This document shows, one piece after another, positions 59,714 to 64,000 of a stretch of 64,000 nucleotides of DNA (position 1 is its first letter; every line of letters starts with the position of its first letter). The translations under genes and the position numbers were made by a program. The stretch spans positions 1 through 64,000 of the forward strand of contig CAJFNR010000065.1 of assembly GCA_904395335.1 (NCBI GenBank). The letters are read 5' to 3'. This stretch comes from Candidatus Avimonas narfae. Lineage in GTDB: Bacteria; Bacillota; Clostridia; Oscillospirales; Acutalibacteraceae. The notes under the pieces were generated by a model. That model was not told the origin of the DNA, did not search any database, and saw nothing but the letters and a program-made list of their open reading frames with translations.

Positions 59714-61209
59714 TCAAATGTATCCGGTATTCGCTGTTGGTAATATCGGCGGCCGTGGCTGTTATCGGGGGCGTCCGGGGAATTTTTAATATTACCCTGA
59801 TTGGCGTACTGCTGCTTTTTCTTCATAATGTGCTGTTTTCTTTTGAGAGTATCCGCAGGCGGATCATTTTTCTTTTTTTCAATGGCACCTCGTTTGTTTT
59901 TCTCATTTGCCGGCCCGTGATCGATATGTTCCGCGGGGATATTTGGTGGCGGAATTTCAGCTCGGAAAGCGTCTGGTTTGCCCTGACCGCTTTGTATCTC
60001 ACGCTGCTGTTCCTTTTTGCGGGCGCTCTGTTGGCGGAACGGTATGTCCGGCGTTCCGATGAGAAGAAGGGGAGGCTCCGAAAAGAGCGCCCGCTGCCGG
60101 GGCTAAGCCGGTTGCAGCGAGATGCGCGCAGGAAGCAATTCTTGTATTGCCTGCGAATTGTTTCCCTGGTGATGTTTTACTTGTCCATGGTCTGCTTTAT
60201 GATGGTGGAGATGGAAAAACTGGTATTTATGTCGGGTAGGGAATATGTGGAATACTATACCTCCTTCCAGACGCAGATGCCGGCTGTCATCCGCGCCTTT
60301 GACACCATGATGAAGTATTTCCTTTGCATTTTCCTCGCCACTATGCCTTCCAAGTCTATGACTTTTATTCCTCTGTGCTTATATTTTTTGTCAGCAGTGC
60401 CTTCGTTGCTTATCGGCATCCGCAATCCCATTGTACTCAACGCCATTTTCATATTTCTGTATTATTTTCTCCGCGATGTGCGGGAGAACAGCAAAAAATG
60501 GCTGGGGTACGGCGAAAAGGTATTCATTATTCTCATGGCTCCGGCAGCGATTCTGTTCCTGGGGGCGTACAACTATATACGGGAAGGCTCCGCCGTGGCG
60601 GTAGAGGGCGTCATTGGCCTAGTGCTCGATTTTCTGCGCAAGCAGGGGGTGTCCTTTAACGTCTTGTGCATCGCTTACGACAGCATGCCGAAAGTCAGGA
60701 GCTTCGGTGCGGGAAACTACACCTTTGGTGATTTCACCGATTATTTCTTGCACAACGATTTGGTCGAGGGATTGCTGGGGCTGCCGAGTTTGGGGACTGG
60801 AAACAATGTGGTTTCCGCCACGCAGGGGCACAGCTTTTCCCACGCGATGTCTTACGCGGCGCTGGGGGATTCCTACTTGGAGGGCCATGGCTATGGTTCC
60901 TCCTTTATCCTGGAACTTTTTTATGATTACGGATGGCTTGGCGTGGTGCTGGGCGCTTTGATCTTCGGCTTTGTGACGATTCTGCTGGTACGGTTGTTCC
61001 AAAAAGGATGGGTATCTGGTACGATTGCCCTGGCGACGATGACCTCACTTTTTTTTGTTCCCCGCGCTTCCGCCGCCAGCTGGATTGTCTTCATTGTCAC
61101 AGCCCAATTCCTGCTGGCCATGATTTTTTCTTATGTAATGGCGCAGCTCTGCGTTAAATCCTATACGCCTTTGGTTTCCCGCTCGTTGCGGGTGAAGAGG
61201 CTGACATGA
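59710..61209 (+). CDS. Wzy-like oligosaccharide repeat-unit polymerase
   Basis: 499 residues with about 11-12 predicted helices and a large loop, the O-antigen polymerase profile. Segments such as LIGIRNPIVLNAIFIFLYYF and the large loop with SATQGHSFSHAM, then GYGSSFILELFYDYGWLGVV, resemble Wzy proteins of the clostridial/lactic branch. It would join repeat units outside the membrane. The ATG overlaps the glycerophosphotransferase stop. Sequence identity in this family is low, so the call rests on context and topology. Confidence 0.82.
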   Translation: MIKCIRYSLLVISAAVAVIGGVRGIFNITLIGVLLLFLHNVLFSFESIRRRIIFLFFNGTSFVFLICRPVIDMFRGDIWWRNFSSESVWFALTALYLTLLFLFAGALLAERYVRRSDEKKGRLRKERPLPGLSRLQRDARRKQFLYCLRIVSLVMFYLSMVCFMMVEMEKLVFMSGREYVEYYTSFQTQMPAVIRAFDTMMKYFLCIFLATMPSKSMTFIPLCLYFLSAVPSLLIGIRNPIVLNAIFIFLYYFLRDVRENSKKWLGYGEKVFIILMAPAAILFLGAYNYIREGSAVAVEGVIGLVLDFLRKQGVSFNVLCIAYDSMPKVRSFGAGNYTFGDFTDYFLHNDLVEGLLGLPSLGTGNNVVSATQGHSFSHAMSYAALGDSYLEGHGYGSSFILELFYDYGWLGVVLGALIFGFVTILLVRLFQKGWVSGTIALATMTSLFFVPRASAASWIVFIVTAQFLLAMIFSYVMAQLCVKSYTPLVSRSLRVKRLT

Positions 61210-61276
61210 TCGTGGATCCCTGATTCGTATGGGAACCGTTTCAGATGCCGGATATAGAATAAAAGGAGCGAGAACT

Positions 61277-62137
61277 ATGTTTGAACATTTTGGAATACGC
61301 GATGTGTTTACAGCCCTCTGGAAATACGCGAAATATCTTTTGATCATTCTGGTGGTAGCTGAACTCGCCTGCGTGGGGCTTCACTATTTAACGGCCGGGG
61401 ACGCCGCAAGTACGGGAAATGTCACAGACAAGGAAAATTCTCCGGTCTATTCCTCCTCGGCGGCGTACAGCATCGCCCCCACAGAGGATGGCTCCCGTTA
61501 CGAACTGGGAGAATCGGGCAATATGCTCAATACGGCCCATTATCTTGCCAGTACCTATAAGGATATGGTGAATACGGACTATTGTTATCAGTATGTTTAT
61601 GATGCCGTCATGGAGGCCTACACCCCGGAAAAATTTATCGAGGTGTCGGGGATCAAAAAGCTGAACCCCCAAATTACTCCGGATATGCTGAACGTGAAGG
61701 TGGTAAAAAACTTTTTGCGCAGTGCCGTGGTCAGCGACACGGCGGTGGTAAATATTTATGTGGAAACCTATGATCAGCAACTGACACAGGTGATGATTCA
61801 AGCGGCTCAGAAATATTTCACCGAGGAGCTTCCCAAGAATTTGGATCCTGCCCAGATTACCTATGTGGGCGGGGTGGAGCAGAAAGTTCAAAAAATGACG
61901 GCAGAAATAGAACTGGAAGAAAGCAGCGAGAGTGCGGTGCTGGATCAGGCGGCCGCCGAAAGCACCAGCCCCAGCCTGAAAAAGCAGGTGGTGATTGTGG
62001 GAGTGCTGGTGGTTGCGCTTTACTGTGTGGTTGTCTTCTTTGTGGCGCTGTTCCGTCCCACGCTGAACCGCCGTTCCGATTTCGAGGAATACGGTGTGCC
62101 GGTCATTGGAGAGATTCCGACCGGGTTCGAACATTGA
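61277..62137 (+). CDS. Wzz/CapA-like chain-length protein
   Basis: 286 residues. A helix near the N-terminus (YLLIILVVAELACVGLHYLT, about 21-40) and one near the C-terminus (VVIVGVLVVALYCVVVFFVA) bracket an extracytoplasmic domain of about 190 residues, as in Wzz/CapA. A second feature is a coiled-coil-like segment (QKVQKMTAEIELEESSESAV). The cytoplasmic end (FEEYGVPVIGEIPTGFEH) is the usual kinase-activating tail. ATG 61277 follows AAAAGGAGCGAGAACT; an upstream start at 61229 is not supported. It likely sets polymer length with the next gene product. Confidence 0.85.
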   Translation: MFEHFGIRDVFTALWKYAKYLLIILVVAELACVGLHYLTAGDAASTGNVTDKENSPVYSSSAAYSIAPTEDGSRYELGESGNMLNTAHYLASTYKDMVNTDYCYQYVYDAVMEAYTPEKFIEVSGIKKLNPQITPDMLNVKVVKNFLRSAVVSDTAVVNIYVETYDQQLTQVMIQAAQKYFTEELPKNLDPAQITYVGGVEQKVQKMTAEIELEESSESAVLDQAAAESTSPSLKKQVVIVGVLVVALYCVVVFFVALFRPTLNRRSDFEEYGVPVIGEIPTGFEH

Positions 62138-62168
62138 CGCCGAAGCTAACAGGGAAAGGATGAAAAGT

Positions 62169-62681
62169 ATGAGCCAGGAATATCGGTTGAGCCTGCAGGA
62201 AAAGCAGGAGCAGGCCTTTGGATTTATTGCCGGAGCGGTACGGGAGCGTCTGGAGAAGGGAAAGCCCTCGGTTATTGCCCTGTCATCCAGCGGCACTCCC
62301 AGACGAATTCAGTCGGCGGCGGCCGTCAAATTAGCGGAGCGTCTGAGCCGGCAAAAAAAATGCCTGTTGGTGAAGCTGGAGCTGTCGGCGGAGGGAAAAT
62401 CTTCCGGCTGGAAGGAAGAGGGAAGCTGTCTGACAGGGACCAATGTACCAGCCGAACAGCTGAAAGCACTGCTGGAGGAAAAAAAGGCACAATTCGATGC
62501 TGTGGTATTGGATATCCCGCCGGTAATGTTGTTTTCCGAAGCCCTGGAGTATGCGCGGACAGCCGACCAGCTCTATCTTCTGGAGCGTTACCGTTATACT
62601 CTGTACTCCCATTATGAAAAAACTATGGCCCTTTTGCGGGACAGCGGACTGCAGGTAAGCGGCGTAATTGCCTGCCGTTAA
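62169..62681 (+). CDS. Degenerate CpsD/BY-kinase-like partner
   Basis: 170 residues, a shortened MinD/BY-kinase fold. The Walker A place reads SSSGTPRRIQSAAAVKLAE, with no GxGKS lysine, and the A' region (LLVKLELSAEGKSSG) lacks the usual D-x-D-x-R. The Walker B-like FDAVVLDIPPVMLFSEALEY is kept. ATP binding is therefore doubtful and the protein is best read as a pseudoenzyme partner of the chain-length protein. It lacks the C-terminal tyrosine cluster too. ATG 62169 is 8 nt after AAAGGA; ATG 62160 overlaps that site. Confidence 0.75.
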   Translation: MSQEYRLSLQEKQEQAFGFIAGAVRERLEKGKPSVIALSSSGTPRRIQSAAAVKLAERLSRQKKCLLVKLELSAEGKSSGWKEEGSCLTGTNVPAEQLKALLEEKKAQFDAVVLDIPPVMLFSEALEYARTADQLYLLERYRYTLYSHYEKTMALLRDSGLQVSGVIACR

Positions 62682-62708
62682 AATAATAAGGCGAAGAGGG
62701 CGAACCGC

Positions 62709-63788
62709 ATGAAATCCCTTTATTTCATAATCTATGACATGTCGGAAATGGGCGGTATCCAAGGGGTTATCGTGAAAATGGCGAACGCACTCGCTGACCG
62801 GGGCTATGATGTCCATATCGTCAGCATGGTGTTGCGGGAGACCATTCCCTGGCACCTGTCTCCTCAGGTGGAGGTACACAACATCAACCGGTCGGACGAT
62901 TCCTATAATCGTGCGCTGATTACGGGATTTCCGGAGCTCCGTTCCTTTTTTCGAGGACGTAAGGCGGACGTGGTGTTTTTGATGGGCCATTACGCCAGCA
63001 AATACATTCTCTGTCCCCGGTATACCAAGGCGCGCTTGATTTTCTGTGATCACGGCGCCTTGGCCAATCAGCTGGATAACCGCCGGGTGACCATGCTGCG
63101 CTATCTTTCCACGCGGTTTGCCGATCACATTGTCACGCTGACGGAACGCACCCTCCGGGATTATCGGGAGAAGTGGCATATCGCGGCGGATCGTATTGAG
63201 TGTATCCCCAACTGGATGGAGGAGCCGGAAGAACAGCCGCAGCCCTATGATATTCGTTCCCGGAAGATTGTGACGGTGGGGCGGTTCACTCCGGAAAAAG
63301 GGTTTGATCGCGTCGTAAGAATTGCCGAGAAAGTTTTTCATCGCCACCCGGACTGGGAGTGGCATGCCATCGGTGATGGCGAATGCCGGGAGGAAATTCA
63401 GCAGGAAGCCCAGCGTCGTGGAATCGGCAATCAGCTGCTTTTCCCCGGTCAAGTAAACGATATGCCCCAACGGTATCCGCACTACGCCATGTATGTCCTG
63501 CCGTCCTATCGAGAGGGGCTTCCGTTGGTTTTGCTGGAGGCCAAGCAGCACCATCTGCCTATGGTGAGTTTCGACTGCCTCACCGGACCGTCGGAGATTA
63601 TCACCGACGGAAAGGACGGGCTGTTGATCCCCAATGGAGACGAGGAAGCTATGGCACAGGCTGTGTGCCGCCTGATCGAATCGGAGGAAACGCGGCAGGC
63701 TATGGCGGAATACCAGGGGGATAAAATTGGACGCTTCCGCAGGGAAGCCGTGCTGGAGCAATGGATTCGTTTGATTGAGAAATGCTGA
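62709..63788 (+). CDS. Family 4 glycosyltransferase
   Basis: 359 residues, GT-B fold. The N-terminal domain begins YFIIYDMSEMGGIQGVIVKM with the usual glycine loop. The C-terminal GT4 domain shows VTVGRFTPEKGFDRVVRI, the E-x7-E region of SYREGLPLVLLEAKQ and GPSEIITDGKDGLLIPNGDE. It transfers a sugar from a nucleotide donor to the repeat unit. It is placed between the chain-length proteins and the flippase of the locus. Confidence 0.94.
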   Translation: MKSLYFIIYDMSEMGGIQGVIVKMANALADRGYDVHIVSMVLRETIPWHLSPQVEVHNINRSDDSYNRALITGFPELRSFFRGRKADVVFLMGHYASKYILCPRYTKARLIFCDHGALANQLDNRRVTMLRYLSTRFADHIVTLTERTLRDYREKWHIAADRIECIPNWMEEPEEQPQPYDIRSRKIVTVGRFTPEKGFDRVVRIAEKVFHRHPDWEWHAIGDGECREEIQQEAQRRGIGNQLLFPGQVNDMPQRYPHYAMYVLPSYREGLPLVLLEAKQHHLPMVSFDCLTGPSEIITDGKDGLLIPNGDEEAMAQAVCRLIESEETRQAMAEYQGDKIGRFRREAVLEQWIRLIEKC

Positions 63789-63828
63789 CGATAATCGGAG
63801 ACGCTCTCCGGGATAGGCGGTTTTGCTT

Positions 63829-64000
63829 TTGAAACGTGCAAAGAGTTCTATGATGAACATGGGAGCGGGTATCATCGGCCAGTCGCTGGCGCTGGTGGTC
63901 AGCTATATTGCCCGCCGCGTTTTTTTGGATGTGCTCAATGCGGATTATTTGGGTGTAAACAACCTGTTTACCAATATACTGTCCATGCTTTCCCTGGTGG
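63829..64000 (+). CDS. Wzx-like oligosaccharide flippase (partial, cut by window end)
   Basis: The frame is open to the window edge, 57 codons seen. The N-terminus (KRAKSSMMNMGAGIIGQSLA, then ARRVFLDVLNADYLGVNNLF and TNILSMLSLV) is typical of MOP-type Wzx flippases of Gram-positive polysaccharide loci. The start is probably TTG 63829 after AGGCGG; ATG 63850 is possible. It would export the lipid-linked repeat unit for the Wzy polymerase. Confidence 0.85.
   Translation, partial: MKRAKSSMMNMGAGIIGQSLALVVSYIARRVFLDVLNADYLGVNNLFTNILSMLSLV

Overview
This 64 kb window is chromosomal DNA from a Gram-positive anaerobe of the Bacillota, most likely class Clostridia and probably the Oscillospirales. 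The evidence is a moderately high GC content (my estimate by eye is in the high fifties), strong AGGAGG-type ribosome sites with occasional TTG/GTG starts, c-di-AMP synthesis (CdaA/CdaR), the recJ-relA-dtd-MBL-hemZ gene order, AddB rather than RecBCD, sporulation-type proteins (SpoVB-like flippases, a SpoIID-like protein) and a Cu-type CsoR. The taxonomic call is an inference from gene content.

Layout. 1-23.1 kb, mostly + strand, is housekeeping: a fused IspD-IspF, a DUF3343/class V aminotransferase pair, cdaA-cdaR, a tightly packed recJ-relA-dtd-MBL-hemZ-kinase run, a zinc-ribbon protein, purine nucleoside phosphorylase, a yabM-like flippase with mazG and HU, and addB; a minus-strand Usp-like gene follows. 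23.6-26.6 kb looks like an acquired island: it starts at a tRNA-Leu gene, is AT-rich, and carries one intact gene of unknown function plus decayed mobile-element fragments. 26.6-32.8 kb holds a transglutaminase-like protein, two paralogous GH26-like proteins (one a lipoprotein, one without a signal peptide) and a GH13 alpha-glucosidase. 33-33.4 kb is a tandem array of structured repeats. 33.6-41.5 kb has an AT-rich regulator gene, a minus-strand spore-envelope-type operon (three surface or peptidoglycan-binding proteins plus SpoVB), a sugar isomerase, and a divergent XRE regulator/membrane protein pair.

41.5-55.8 kb holds tRNA-Lys, an AGE-family epimerase, a CsoR-controlled metal P-type ATPase with its two operators visible inside and beside a consensus promoter, a complete potABCD polyamine importer with a structured leader, an aldose epimerase/HAD pair, a polar amino acid ABC importer, a membrane protein of unknown function and an SGNH hydrolase. 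56.1-64 kb is an exopolysaccharide or glycopolymer locus (DegT aminotransferase, ExoA-like glycosyltransferase, glycerophosphotransferase, Wzy-like polymerase, chain-length protein, a degenerate tyrosine-kinase-like partner, GT4, and a Wzx flippase cut by the window edge).

Three families of intergenic repeats stand out. Family A is a 91-bp unit with two hairpins, one closed by a GNRA tetraloop that varies between copies. Family B is a 133-bp unit that can fold into an outer stem plus a three-way junction. Family C is a degenerate CCTCATCCGTC / CCTTCCCCT element scattered in both orientations. The best candidates for undescribed biology are the A and B elements, the PsbP-like/GH26-like protein pair, the SD-sequestering leader of potA, and the DUF of the tRNA-Leu island.
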